DNA from: JAQVQN01 sp964428885
GTDB lineage: Bacteria > Verrucomicrobiota > Kiritimatiellia > RFP12 > UBA1067
Direction: 5' to 3'
Assembly: GCA_964428885.1 (NCBI GenBank)
Contig: CAYRZP010000119.1
Span: forward strand, 1 to 6,197
DNA: 6,197 bases
The stretch's first letter is position 1, and the number at the start of each line of letters is the position of its first letter. Below are positions 1-6,020 of this stretch, in pieces. The position numbers and the translations under genes were made by a program. The notes under the pieces are model-generated. The model searched no databases. It saw nothing but the letters and a program-made list of their open reading frames with translations, and was not told where the DNA came from.

Positions 1-48
1 CAAGCTGCGCGGGCCGCGGCGCGATCCGCAATGGCATGACATGTGAGG

Positions 49-65
49 GCCCGCGAGCCGCGGGC
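49..65. other. GC-rich hairpin in the left-edge leader region
   Basis: GCCCGCG (49-55) and CGCGGGC (59-65) form a perfect 7-bp stem around a 3-base AGC loop. No T-run follows on either strand, so it is not a canonical intrinsic terminator. It could mark the end of a plus-strand gene entering from the left: two frames open from base 1 close at TGA 37-39 and TGA 44-46, just before the hairpin. The 12-14 codons visible there are too few to call a gene. Bases 66-100 hold nothing else I can recognise. Confidence 0.3.
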
Positions 66-100
66 ACCAAGCCGTCGCGCCCGCGTTTGAGGCGGCGGTG

Positions 101-129
101 TTGCGGCGGCCGGCGATTTTCCATATACT
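101..129 (+). promoter_or_regulatory. Candidate sigma-70 promoter for pfp
   Basis: TTGCGG at 101-106 is followed after exactly 17 bases by TATACT at 124-129, which matches five of six -10 consensus bases. The -35 keeps only the TTG core. The region becomes locally AT-rich at 117-155, as expected for a promoter inside GC-rich DNA. Transcription would start near 136, leaving a leader of about 30 bases before the ATG at 168. Confidence 0.6.
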
Positions 130-156
130 GTGCACTTTTCAGTTTCAATTCCCTTC

Positions 157-161
157 AGGAG
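157..161 (+). promoter_or_regulatory. Ribosome binding site fixing the pfp start at 168
   Basis: AGGAG lies 6 bases before ATG 168. The frame stays open upstream to an ATG at 36, but that start lies before the promoter and has no such site. The 44 extra Arg-rich residues it would add also look non-coding. Confidence 0.8.
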
Positions 162-167
162 AAAAGA

Positions 168-1403
168 ATGAGCGGAAAAGTCAAAAAGGTGGGCATTCTG
201 ACAGCGGGCGGCCTCGCGCCCTGCTTGAGTTCGGCGATCGGCTATCTGGTCGAAGAGTACACGCGCGCGGCGCCCGAGGTCGAGATCATAGGCTACGTTA
301 ACGGCTACATGGGCCTCTTGAAGGGCGAGAGCCTCAAGGTCACGCCGGAAGTGCGCAAGCACGCGCTCTACCTGACCGAGCACGGCGGCAGCCCGCTCGG
401 CAACAGCCGCGTCAAGCTGACCAACGTCAAGGACTGCGTCAAGCGCGGCCTGATCAAAGAAGGCGAAGACCCGCAGAAAGTGGCGGCGGAACAGCTTGTC
501 AAGGACGGCGTGGACGTGCTGCACACCATCGGCGGGGACGACACCAACACCGCCGCCGCAGACCTGGCCGCCTATCTGGCCAAGCACAATTACGGTCTCA
601 CGGTGGTGGGCCTGCCCAAGACCATCGACAACGACGTTTTCCCGATCCGCCAGAGTCTGGGTGCCTGGACTGCGGCTGAAGAGGGGGCGCGTTATTTCTC
701 CAACGTGGTCAAAGAGAACACCGCCAACCCGCGCATGCTGATCGTGCACGAGGTGATGGGGCGCAACTGCGGCTGGCTGACCGCCGCCACTGCCGCGGCC
801 TACCGTCGGCAGATGGATCAGCGGCACTACCTGCCGGAGTTCGGCCTGACGCGCGGGCGCGAGGAAGTGCACGCCGTGTATGTGCCGGAGATGGCTTTTG
901 ACGTCAAGGCCGAGGCGGCGCGCCTGCGTGCGGTGATGGACGCCAATGACGGCGTGAACGTATTTGTGTCCGAAGGCGCCTGTGTGGCGGAGATCATCGC
1001 GGAGCTGGAGGCCAAGGGCGAGCAGGTGCCGCGCGACGCGTTCGGCCACCCGCGGCTGGACAAGGTCAATGTCGGCGGCTGGTTCGCCAAGCAGTTCGGC
1101 GAGATGCTGGGCGCGGAGAAGACCATGGTGCAGAAAAGCGGCTACTACAGCCGGGCCGCAGCGCCCAACAGCGCGGACAATGACCTGATCCGCGCCTGCG
1201 CCCGCAAGGCGGTCGAGTGTGCCCTGGCCGGGGCCGGAGGCGTGGTTGGCGAGGACGAGAACCGCGGCGGCGAGTTGCGCGCCTGTGAGTTCAGCCGCAT
1301 CAGGGGCGGCAAGCCTTTTGACATCGGCGCGGACTGGTTCGCGGAGCTGCTTGCGGCGATCGGACAGCCCAAAGGCGAAAAGGTCTCGGTCGCGCACGCC
1401 TGA
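168..1403 (+). CDS. pfp: Pyrophosphate-dependent 6-phosphofructokinase
   Basis: This 411-residue cytoplasmic enzyme should interconvert fructose 6-phosphate and fructose 1,6-bisphosphate using PPi in place of ATP, so it can serve both glycolysis and gluconeogenesis. Visible motifs are GILTAGGLAPCLSSAIG (9-25), GGDD (122-125), PKTIDND (150-156) with the catalytic Asp at 154, and MGRN (197-200). ATP-dependent enzymes have a Gly where GGDD has its second Asp, and a Gly where PKTIDND has its Lys; Asp and Lys at these positions are the established PPi signature. The whole sequence, including the stretches RVKLTNVKD and MVQKSGYYSR, closely resembles the Propionibacterium freudenreichii PPi-PFK as I remember it, which is about 404 residues. 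The gene has its own promoter and converges on cls with only 27 bases between the stop codons. The start follows AGGAG at 157-161. The family call is firm; in vivo direction and regulation are not visible. Confidence 0.95.
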   Translation: MSGKVKKVGILTAGGLAPCLSSAIGYLVEEYTRAAPEVEIIGYVNGYMGLLKGESLKVTPEVRKHALYLTEHGGSPLGNSRVKLTNVKDCVKRGLIKEGEDPQKVAAEQLVKDGVDVLHTIGGDDTNTAAADLAAYLAKHNYGLTVVGLPKTIDNDVFPIRQSLGAWTAAEEGARYFSNVVKENTANPRMLIVHEVMGRNCGWLTAATAAAYRRQMDQRHYLPEFGLTRGREEVHAVYVPEMAFDVKAEAARLRAVMDANDGVNVFVSEGACVAEIIAELEAKGEQVPRDAFGHPRLDKVNVGGWFAKQFGEMLGAEKTMVQKSGYYSRAAAPNSADNDLIRACARKAVECALAGAGGVVGEDENRGGELRACEFSRIRGGKPFDIGADWFAELLAAIGQPKGEKVSVAHA

Positions 1404-1409
1404 GGCTTT

Positions 1410-1430
1410 GCGGGGACGGCGCGGCCCCGC
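1410..1430. terminator. Possible shared hairpin between convergent pfp and cls
   Basis: GCGGGG (1410-1415) and CCCCGC (1425-1430) form a perfect 6-bp GC stem around a 9-base loop. It fills most of the 27-base gap, ending at the base before the cls stop codon. Because it is symmetrical it could slow polymerase from both sides. No T-run follows on either strand, so it is weak as an intrinsic terminator. Confidence 0.35.
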
Positions 1431-2942
1431 TCACGCGATCGGGTGGAAGAGGTTGAAGAAATTTTCGGCTAACTGGCGGCGCAGGGGACGTCGGCGCCAT
1501 TCGGAATACAGCACCTCGTCCGCCTGCGCCAGATCTTCCAGCACGGCGGATTTGAGCTTGGCCGCGAAACCGCGGTCGAAGACCGCCAGGTTGGTCTCGT
1601 AGTTCAGGAACAGGCTGCGCGGATCCAGGTTCGCGCTGCCGATGATGGCCGTGCTGTCGTCGATGACCGTGGCCTTGGCGTGGATGAATGGCGCGTGTCT
1701 TTCGAAGATGCGGATGCCCGACATCAGCAGGGGCTTGTAAAGGGCCTGCGAGGCGAGCTTGAGCGTGGGGTGGTTGTTGACCGAAGGCACCAGGATCTTT
1801 ACGTCCACGCCGCGGTAGGCGGACTGGCGCAAGGCCAGGATCAGCGGCTGGGGCGGCACGAAGTACGGCGTCACGATCAGGATCTGGCGGCTCGCCTGGT
1901 TGAACGCCGCCAAGAAAGTGTCCAGCGCCGCGGCGGTCTCGTCGCGGGTCGGGCCGCTGTTCTGCAGGCGCGCGGCGGTCTCCCCGGCCTTTTCCGGCGC
2001 GGGGAAGAGGGCGCTGGAAAGCAGCGTGTCGGCGGGTTCGTCGGTCATGTAATACCAGTCGCGCAAAAAGGTGTACTGCAGTTCCAGCACGATCGGTCCG
2101 CGCATGCGGAAATGGTAGTCGATGGTGGCATCCCGTCTTTTGCGCGTCAGATAGGCATCGTGGAAGTTCACGCCGCCGGTAAAGGCCGTCTGCCCGTCGA
2201 CCACCAGGATTTTGCGGTGGTTGCGCAGGTTGAGCTGGAACTTGCGTTTCAGCATGTTGGCCTGCGAGTAGCCTGTCAGGCGCAAATTAGGCACGGTGCG
2301 GTGGCGCCAGAAGAAGAGGCGCAGGCTGGGTCCGGCCGAGCCGAAAGCGTCGTACAACACCCGCACCCTGACGCCGGCGCGGGCGCGCTCCTCCAGCAGC
2401 GCCATGAGCCGCCGCCCGGTGCGGTCGTCGGCGAAGATGTAAGTCGCGAGGTTGATGCTGTGGCGCGCCGCGCCGATGGCCGTGAACATCGTCTCAAGGG
2501 CGGCCTCGGCCGGTTCCAGCAGGGTGATCTCGTTGCCGCCGAGCAAGGGGTGGTTGCGCGACATGTGATCCATGATGCGGTTGAGCGGGACGTTCTCGGG
2601 ATCAGGCGGCTGGGTGCGGAAGGAGGTCTGCTGCGCGCGCATTTTGGCGAGCGGATGGGTCGTGCGGCTGTGCATGCGCTGGCGTTTTCGGAAGGTGCTG
2701 TCGGAGTACTGTTTCTGCCAGCCTTTTTCCGGTATGGTGTTGATGCCGAAGAGCACATAGGCCGCGAAGCCGAAGAAGGGCACGGCGGTCGTGAGAAAGA
2801 TCCAGAGCAGCGAGGTGCGCGCGTCGCGCGGTTTGCGCAGGACGTGCAGGATCACCAGCAGGCACAGCAGGACGTGGATGACGCTCCCGTATCCGATGGA
2901 TTCGGGCAGGCCCGGCGTCGTCATGGCTGTCAGCTCGACCAT
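1431..2942 (-). CDS. cls: Cardiolipin synthase, phospholipase D superfamily
   Basis: This 503-residue inner-membrane enzyme is expected to join two phosphatidylglycerols into cardiolipin and glycerol. Two hydrophobic segments, about residues 17-36 and 44-66, form the N-terminal membrane anchor. Two PLD domains follow, each with an HxKxxxxD catalytic motif: H242-K244-D249 (HRKILVVD), followed by GGVN at 256-259, and H421-K423-D428 (HAKATVID), followed by GSAN at 435-438. The C-terminus ends in a basic, amphipathic stretch typical of bacterial Cls. Length is close to the usual 480-510. The ATG at 2942 is supported by a minus-strand GGGAG (2951-2955) 8 bases upstream; an internal ATG at 2924 lacks one. 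It lies 95 bases after the small gene on the same strand and may be co-transcribed. A minus-strand TTGACA at 2983-2988 has no good -10 at 16-18 bases. ClsA- versus ClsB-type acceptor use cannot be decided from sequence alone, but the two N-terminal helices favour ClsA type. Confidence 0.95.
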   Translation of the reverse strand: MVELTAMTTPGLPESIGYGSVIHVLLCLLVILHVLRKPRDARTSLLWIFLTTAVPFFGFAAYVLFGINTIPEKGWQKQYSDSTFRKRQRMHSRTTHPLAKMRAQQTSFRTQPPDPENVPLNRIMDHMSRNHPLLGGNEITLLEPAEAALETMFTAIGAARHSINLATYIFADDRTGRRLMALLEERARAGVRVRVLYDAFGSAGPSLRLFFWRHRTVPNLRLTGYSQANMLKRKFQLNLRNHRKILVVDGQTAFTGGVNFHDAYLTRKRRDATIDYHFRMRGPIVLELQYTFLRDWYYMTDEPADTLLSSALFPAPEKAGETAARLQNSGPTRDETAAALDTFLAAFNQASRQILIVTPYFVPPQPLILALRQSAYRGVDVKILVPSVNNHPTLKLASQALYKPLLMSGIRIFERHAPFIHAKATVIDDSTAIIGSANLDPRSLFLNYETNLAVFDRGFAAKLKSAVLEDLAQADEVLYSEWRRRPLRRQLAENFFNLFHPIA

Positions 2943-2950
2943 ATTCAGAT

Positions 2951-2955
2951 CTCCC
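2951..2955 (-). promoter_or_regulatory. Ribosome binding site of cls
   Basis: On the minus strand GGGAG precedes the ATG at 2942 by 8 bases, which favours this start over the internal ATG at 2924. Confidence 0.6.
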
Positions 2956-3037
2956 GCATTCCGTTTGCAGCGTTAAGAAAAGTGTCAATCTATATCAGGA
3001 CGAGACGCCCTGTTCGATTATTTTCTTCGTTTTCACA

Positions 3038-3451
3038 TTATCGATCTGGCCCTGTCAAACCTGACAGCGAGAGGTCGCCGGTGATCTTCCAGAGGTTGCC
3101 GTCGCGCGCGACCTTGAGGCCGCGGCCGGGCAGGGCCGCTTCAAGTCCCTCGCCGATCATGCGGACAGCCTCGTTCTCGATGACGTCGGCCTTGTCCGCA
3201 GGCACCTTCTCCAGCGTCACCATGTCGATCTGCAGGACATAGCCCCGGCCGAGCTGCGATCCGAACCCCGGCGTGAAGGCGGCGGTGACGCGGAACAGCC
3301 CGTCGTGCTGCGGGTTGTCGGCGCTGCCGTGCGCGCCGCGCGCCGGGTGCAGGCCGTACTCCTTGCCGAAACGCTCCTCCAGCGCTTGGTCCACCCGCCG
3401 CAGCAGGGCGTTGAGCTGGGCATCCCAATTTTCTAAACGCGGATTTCTCAT
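3038..3451 (-). CDS. Small conserved-looking protein of unknown function
   Basis: I do not recognise this 137-residue protein. It has no signal peptide or membrane segment and is probably cytoplasmic. Residues 6-29 look like an amphipathic, charged helix (LENWDAQLNALLRRVDQALE). A middle region, about 33-80, is rich in Gly and Pro and contains HPARGAHGS, DGLFRVTAAFTPGFGS and GRGYVLQIDMVTLE. A second helix spans about 85-106, and a final strand-like segment (LKVARDGNLWKITGDLSL) leads to the end. The alternating pattern and mixed amino-acid use read as real protein, not as a shadow frame. The Gly-rich FTPGFGS is not a P-loop. No Shine-Dalgarno site precedes the ATG; instead a promoter sits directly upstream, suggesting a leaderless message. 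It is divergent from pheS and 95 bases upstream of cls on the same strand, so it may lead a two-gene unit. No function can be assigned. Confidence 0.75.
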   Translation of the reverse strand: MRNPRLENWDAQLNALLRRVDQALEERFGKEYGLHPARGAHGSADNPQHDGLFRVTAAFTPGFGSQLGRGYVLQIDMVTLEKVPADKADVIENEAVRMIGEGLEAALPGRGLKVARDGNLWKITGDLSLSGLTGPDR

Positions 3452-3458
3452 GCGTGAA

Positions 3459-3487
3459 AATATAGCAAACGGGGCTTTTTATATAAA
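3459..3487 (-). promoter_or_regulatory. Candidate extended -10 promoter for the 137-residue gene
   Basis: Read on the minus strand, TTTATA (3487-3482) is followed after 17 bases by TATATT (3464-3459). The -10 is preceded directly by TGC, giving an extended TGn motif. A start site about 7 bases beyond the -10 falls at about 3452, the base just before the ATG at 3451. That would leave essentially no 5' leader. Confidence 0.5.
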
Positions 3488-3570
3488 GACACGCCTGCAC
3501 ACCGCCGGCAATTCTGATTTGGCTGGGGAATTGACAACGCCACTGCGAGTCAAAGCGGCTCAGATGAAAA

Positions 3571-3599
3571 TTGCGTTCGGGGTGGGTTTGGCGTAAACT
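3571..3599 (+). promoter_or_regulatory. Candidate promoter for pheS
   Basis: TTGCGT (3571-3576), a 17-base spacer and TAAACT (3594-3599) resemble the pfp promoter in having a TTGCG -35. The expected start is near 3606, leaving about 28 bases of leader. That is too short for a T-box or a leader-peptide attenuator. A perfect TTGACA at 3531-3536 has no matching -10. Confidence 0.4.
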
Positions 3600-3624
3600 G
3601 AAATGTATTTTTCGGCCAGGGTAC

Positions 3625-3628
3625 GGAG
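3625..3628 (+). promoter_or_regulatory. Ribosome binding site fixing the pheS start at 3634
   Basis: GGAG lies 5 bases (all T) before ATG 3634. The frame is open back to an ATG at 3571, but that codon overlaps the promoter, and the 21 added residues do not resemble a PheS N-terminus. Confidence 0.7.
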
Positions 3629-3633
3629 TTTTT

Positions 3634-4674
3634 ATGACACTTTCGGATTTGGAGCGGCGGCAGGATCTGTCGCTGGGCGAGGTTGAGGCCGCGGCTGACG
3701 CGGCGGCGCTGGAGCAGTTGCGGGTCAAGTATCTCGGACGCCACGGCGAGGTGCCGGCCGTCATCAAGGGCATGAAGGATGTGCCGCAGGCCGAGCGCCC
3801 TGAGTTCGGCCGTCGCGTGCAGGCCTGGCGCGCGGCACTGGAGGCGGCGCTGGCGGCGCGGGCGGGCGCGTTCGCCGGCCCTGCCAAAAGCGAGGAGGCG
3901 GCGTTCGACTGCACGCTGCCCGGCCGCTGGCCGTCGCCGGGGGCGAAGCACCCTGTCTCGCGGGTGATCGAGGAGACAGCCGCGATCTTCGCGCGTTTGG
4001 GCTTCACGGTGGCGGACGGGCCGGACATCGAGACGCGCTTCAACAACTTCACGGCGCTCAACACCCCGGCGTATCATCCCTCGATGGACGCCTCCGACAC
4101 ATTGTGGCTGACGGACGACCTGCTGCTGCGAACGCAGACCTCGCCGGTGCAGATCCGCATGATGACCCGGCACAAGCCGCCGGTGCGCATCATCACACCG
4201 GGCCGCACTTACAGGCGCGACACGACCGACGCGACGCACAGCGCGAACTTCCATCAGATCGAGGGCCTGTACGTGGACACCCGTCCGGTCTCACTGGCCG
4301 ACCTCAAGTCCACACTGTCCCATTACGCGCGCGAGATGATGGGATCGCGGGCGGGCGTGCGCTTCCGTCCGCACTTCTTCCCGTTCACCGAGCCGAGCGT
4401 GGAGGTGGACTTCTCCTGCCATGTCTGCGGCGGCAAGGGCTGCCGCGTCTGCAAGATGAGCGGGTGGATCGAGATCGCCGGCGCCGGCATGGTCGACCCG
4501 CGAGTCTACGAGCACGTCAACCGGGCGCGCGGCGACCGGGCTTATGATCCTGACGCGGTTTACGGCTACGCCTTCGGCTTCGGCGTGGAACGCATCGCCA
4601 TGATCAAATACGGCATCCCCGACATACGCTGGCTATACGAGAACGACACGCGCTTCCTGAGCCAGCTGGCGTGA
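3634..4674 (+). CDS. pheS: Phenylalanine--tRNA ligase alpha subunit
   Basis: This 346-residue cytoplasmic protein is the catalytic alpha subunit of the alpha2-beta2 synthetase that charges tRNA-Phe, a class II enzyme. Residues 1-85 form the N-terminal helical arm (LEQLRVKYLG at 26-35). The catalytic core follows: HPVSRVIEE (106-114), FNNFTALNTPAYHP (136-149), LLRTQTSPVQIR (164-175), motif 2 with GRTYRRD and FHQIEGL (190-212), the Phe-pocket segment FTEPSVEVDF (251-260), and motif 3 GYAFGFGVER (311-320) with the pocket Ala at 313. Four cysteines at 262, 265, 270 and 273 (CHVC...CRVC) form a possible metal-binding knuckle of a kind found in many, but not all, bacterial PheS. Length is normal. 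No pheT follows; the next gene is a lipoprotein 297 bases away, so the usual pheST operon is split here. The identification is very secure. Confidence 0.97.
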   Translation: MTLSDLERRQDLSLGEVEAAADAAALEQLRVKYLGRHGEVPAVIKGMKDVPQAERPEFGRRVQAWRAALEAALAARAGAFAGPAKSEEAAFDCTLPGRWPSPGAKHPVSRVIEETAAIFARLGFTVADGPDIETRFNNFTALNTPAYHPSMDASDTLWLTDDLLLRTQTSPVQIRMMTRHKPPVRIITPGRTYRRDTTDATHSANFHQIEGLYVDTRPVSLADLKSTLSHYAREMMGSRAGVRFRPHFFPFTEPSVEVDFSCHVCGGKGCRVCKMSGWIEIAGAGMVDPRVYEHVNRARGDRAYDPDAVYGYAFGFGVERIAMIKYGIPDIRWLYENDTRFLSQLA

Positions 4675-4801
4675 GGGCCGGAGCGGTGGGCGGGGGCAGG
4701 GCGTTTCTATTTGGCTTTGCGATGCATATAAACGGACGGCTCGGCGCGCCGTTGCTGCCGAAAACGCCATCTCTTTGTCTGAAGTATGCATGTAATGGTA
4801 G

Positions 4802-4822
4802 GGCGCGCCCGCCGGGCGCGCC
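4802..4822. repeat. Perfect 9-bp GC inverted repeat downstream of pheS
   Basis: GGCGCGCCC (4802-4810) and GGGCGCGCC (4814-4822) pair perfectly around a 3-base GCC loop. As RNA this would be a very stable hairpin 128 bases past the pheS stop. No T-run follows in the plus direction. It may protect the mRNA 3' end or act as a factor-assisted stop. Confidence 0.6.
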
Positions 4823-4905
4823 GTGAATCGGAGTAAATGAAAAAGCCCTGGGGGCGGGGGAGTCAGTGCAAAATCGCGCTTGCAACAATAAATGCGCGAC
4901 GGAGG

Positions 4906-4934
4906 CTGACAGGCTCTCGGGAGTGTGCTAAAGT
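4906..4934 (+). promoter_or_regulatory. Candidate sigma-70 promoter for the lipoprotein/hydrolase operon
   Basis: CTGACA (4906-4911, five of six consensus bases), a 17-base spacer and TAAAGT (4929-4934, four of six) stand just before an AT-rich stretch at 4929-4948. The predicted start near 4941 gives a leader of about 31 bases before ATG 4972. Confidence 0.6.
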
Positions 4935-4971
4935 ATAAACAATTAGCAACGGTTCTTAAGGAGGAAACGTC

Positions 4972-5220
4972 ATGAAAACAAGCGGAATGGGTATTGCGGC
5001 GGTTTCGACGGCTCTGGCGGTTGTGCTTTCCGGCTGCCAGTCCACGGACGGTCATGAGGGCGCGCTCATCGGCGGCGCGGCGGGCGCGGCCGGCGGAGCG
5101 CTGATAGGATCGGCTGCGGCGGGCAGCGGCAACCGCGGCACAGGCGCGGCGATAGGCGCGGCGGTCGGCGGCGCGGCGGGTGCCGTGGCCGGCGACCAGT
5201 TGCACGACAAGAAAAAGTAA
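4972..5220 (+). CDS. Small glycine-zipper lipoprotein
   Basis: This 82-residue protein has a lipoprotein signal peptide: charged start, hydrophobic core (about 7-19) and lipobox LSGC with the acylated Cys at 22. The next residue is Gln, not Asp, so outer-membrane sorting is expected if the cell has a Lol system. The mature part, about 60 residues, is almost entirely glycine zipper: ALIGGAAGAAGGALIG (31-46) and GTGAAIGAAVGGAAGAVAG (56-74), separated by a short polar hinge, followed by a basic tail DQLHDKKK. Two small-residue helices could pair as a membrane hairpin, as in SlyB/OsmB-like and other zipper lipoproteins. The precise role is unknown; envelope-stress or structural functions are typical of such families. 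A near-perfect TAAGGAGG (4957-4964), 7 bases before the ATG, predicts strong translation. It is the first gene of an operon with the hydrolase 17 bases downstream. Confidence 0.88.
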   Translation: MKTSGMGIAAVSTALAVVLSGCQSTDGHEGALIGGAAGAAGGALIGSAAAGSGNRGTGAAIGAAVGGAAGAVAGDQLHDKKK

Positions 5221-5237
5221 GAGGGGAATTATAATTC

Positions 5238-5957
5238 ATGAAAAGAATGGTTTGTTTGTCTTTGGCGCTGGCCGTGTCGGCCGTCACGGTTCTGGCTCAG
5301 CTTGCCTCCACGACTCCGTCGAGCAGGATGGGGCAGGAGTGGTGGAAGAAGCGTTTTGAGCAGAAGCAGGAACTGGTGAAGCAGGGCGGCTGGGAGCTGG
5401 TCTTCATGGGCGACTCCATCACGCACGGCTGGGAGGGCGCCGGCAAGGCGGTCTGGGACGAGAACTTCGGCAAGTACAAGGCCTTGAACCTGGGGTACGG
5501 CGGCGACCGCACGGAGCATGTGCTTTGGCGTCTGGAGAACGGCGAGCTGGACGGCTACCAGCCCAAGCTGCTGGTGCTGATGATCGGGACCAACAATACC
5601 GGGCACCGCCCGCTGGCGAAAGAGAGCCCCGAGGACACGGCGGCCGGCATCAAGGCGATCCTTGAAAAGATCGGGCAGAAGTCGCCCGCGACCAAGGTGC
5701 TGCTGCTGGCCGTCTTCCCGCGCGACAACAAGCCTGACGGCGCGAACCGGGTGCGCAACGACAAGGTCAACGCGATCATCAAGGGGTATGCCGACGGCAA
5801 GCGCGTGGTCTACATGGACATCAACAAGGACATGCTGGAGCCGGACGGGACTCTGACCAAGGAGATGATGCCGGATTTCCTGCACCCCAAAGGGAAGGGC
5901 TACGGGATCTGGGCCAAGGCGGTGCTGCCCGTGGTTAAGGAGACGCTCGGCAAATAG
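5238..5957 (+). CDS. Secreted SGNH/GDSL-family hydrolase
   Basis: This 239-residue protein begins with a Sec signal peptide (MKRM, hydrophobic core 5-19, likely cleavage VLA|Q at 20/21), so it acts outside the cytoplasm. The mature part is a single SGNH domain. Block I is GDSIT with nucleophile Ser60, Block II is GYGGD (86-90) with oxyanion Gly, Block III is GTNN with Asn119, and Block V is DFLHP with Asp213 and His216 as the rest of the triad. All catalytic positions are present. The WRLENGEL and GTNNTGH segments resemble the platelet-activating-factor-acetylhydrolase-like branch, whose bacterial members are esterases, often removing acyl groups from sugars. The substrate cannot be read from sequence. 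The ATG is 17 bases after the lipoprotein stop, with GAGGGG at 5221-5226 and an unusually long 11-base spacer containing the palindrome AATTATAATT. The pair forms one operon ending at the terminator near 6015. Confidence 0.92.
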   Translation: MKRMVCLSLALAVSAVTVLAQLASTTPSSRMGQEWWKKRFEQKQELVKQGGWELVFMGDSITHGWEGAGKAVWDENFGKYKALNLGYGGDRTEHVLWRLENGELDGYQPKLLVLMIGTNNTGHRPLAKESPEDTAAGIKAILEKIGQKSPATKVLLLAVFPRDNKPDGANRVRNDKVNAIIKGYADGKRVVYMDINKDMLEPDGTLTKEMMPDFLHPKGKGYGIWAKAVLPVVKETLGK

Positions 5958-5986
5958 CGCGGCTCACGATTTAAGTTCAGACACTC

Positions 5987-6015
5987 AAGAACCCCGGCGA
6001 CGGGGTTCTTTTTTT
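5987..6015 (+). terminator. Strong intrinsic terminator of the lipoprotein/hydrolase operon
   Basis: AAGAACCCCG (5987-5996) and CGGGGTTCTT (6001-6010) form a perfect 10-bp stem closed by GCGA, a GNRA tetraloop. Seven T residues run from 6009 to 6015. It lies 30 bases after the hydrolase stop. On the minus strand the same stem is followed only by GAGTG, so it would be a weaker stop for transcription coming from the tRNA. Confidence 0.95.
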
Positions 6016-6020
6016 ATGAC

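Larger units (their letters stand above)
4675..4971. other. 297-base intergenic region with palindromes
   Basis: No convincing gene is visible on either strand. The octamer GGCGCGCC occurs three times (4743-4750, 4802-4809, 4815-4822); the first lies in the 10-bp palindrome CGGCGCGCCG (4742-4751). ATGCAT occurs at 4722-4727 and again in GTATGCATGTAA near 4785-4796. TATAAA at 4727-4732 resembles a -10 but lacks a good -35. The right end holds the promoter and ribosome binding site of the lipoprotein gene. Confidence 0.6.

Noticed and set aside
36..167. N-terminal extension of pfp from ATG 36
   Set aside because: It would start before the promoter at 101-129, lacks a ribosome site and adds 44 Arg-rich residues not found in the family.
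3052..3067. Inverted repeat CTGTCA/TGACAG
   Set aside because: Six base pairs, inside the coding end of the 137-residue gene, with no T-run; it may be chance.
1680..3242. 520-codon open frame on the plus strand opposite cls
   Set aside because: It overlies the whole PLD-domain gene, whose catalytic motifs are intact. Its product is rich in Gly, Arg, His and Gln with no recognisable domain. It is a GC-driven antisense shadow.
3531..3536. Perfect TTGACA -35 box upstream of pheS
   Set aside because: No acceptable -10 hexamer occurs 16-18 bases downstream (the sequence there is AAAGCGGCT-like), so it is not called a promoter.
3141..4254. Long minus-strand open frames opposite pheS (to 4064 and to 4254)
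   Set aside because: Both overlie the well-supported pheS gene and give Arg/Ala-rich products without domains.
4840..4855. Minus-strand terminator-like GCCC-cca-GGGC followed by TTTTT
   Set aside because: The stem is only 4 bp and no minus-strand gene lies upstream of it, so there is no transcript for it to end.
4633..5205. 190-codon minus-strand open frame over the intergenic gap and lipoprotein gene
   Set aside because: It crosses the operon promoter and the glycine-zipper gene on the other strand. The product is low-complexity, Arg/Ala-rich where it overlaps the zipper.
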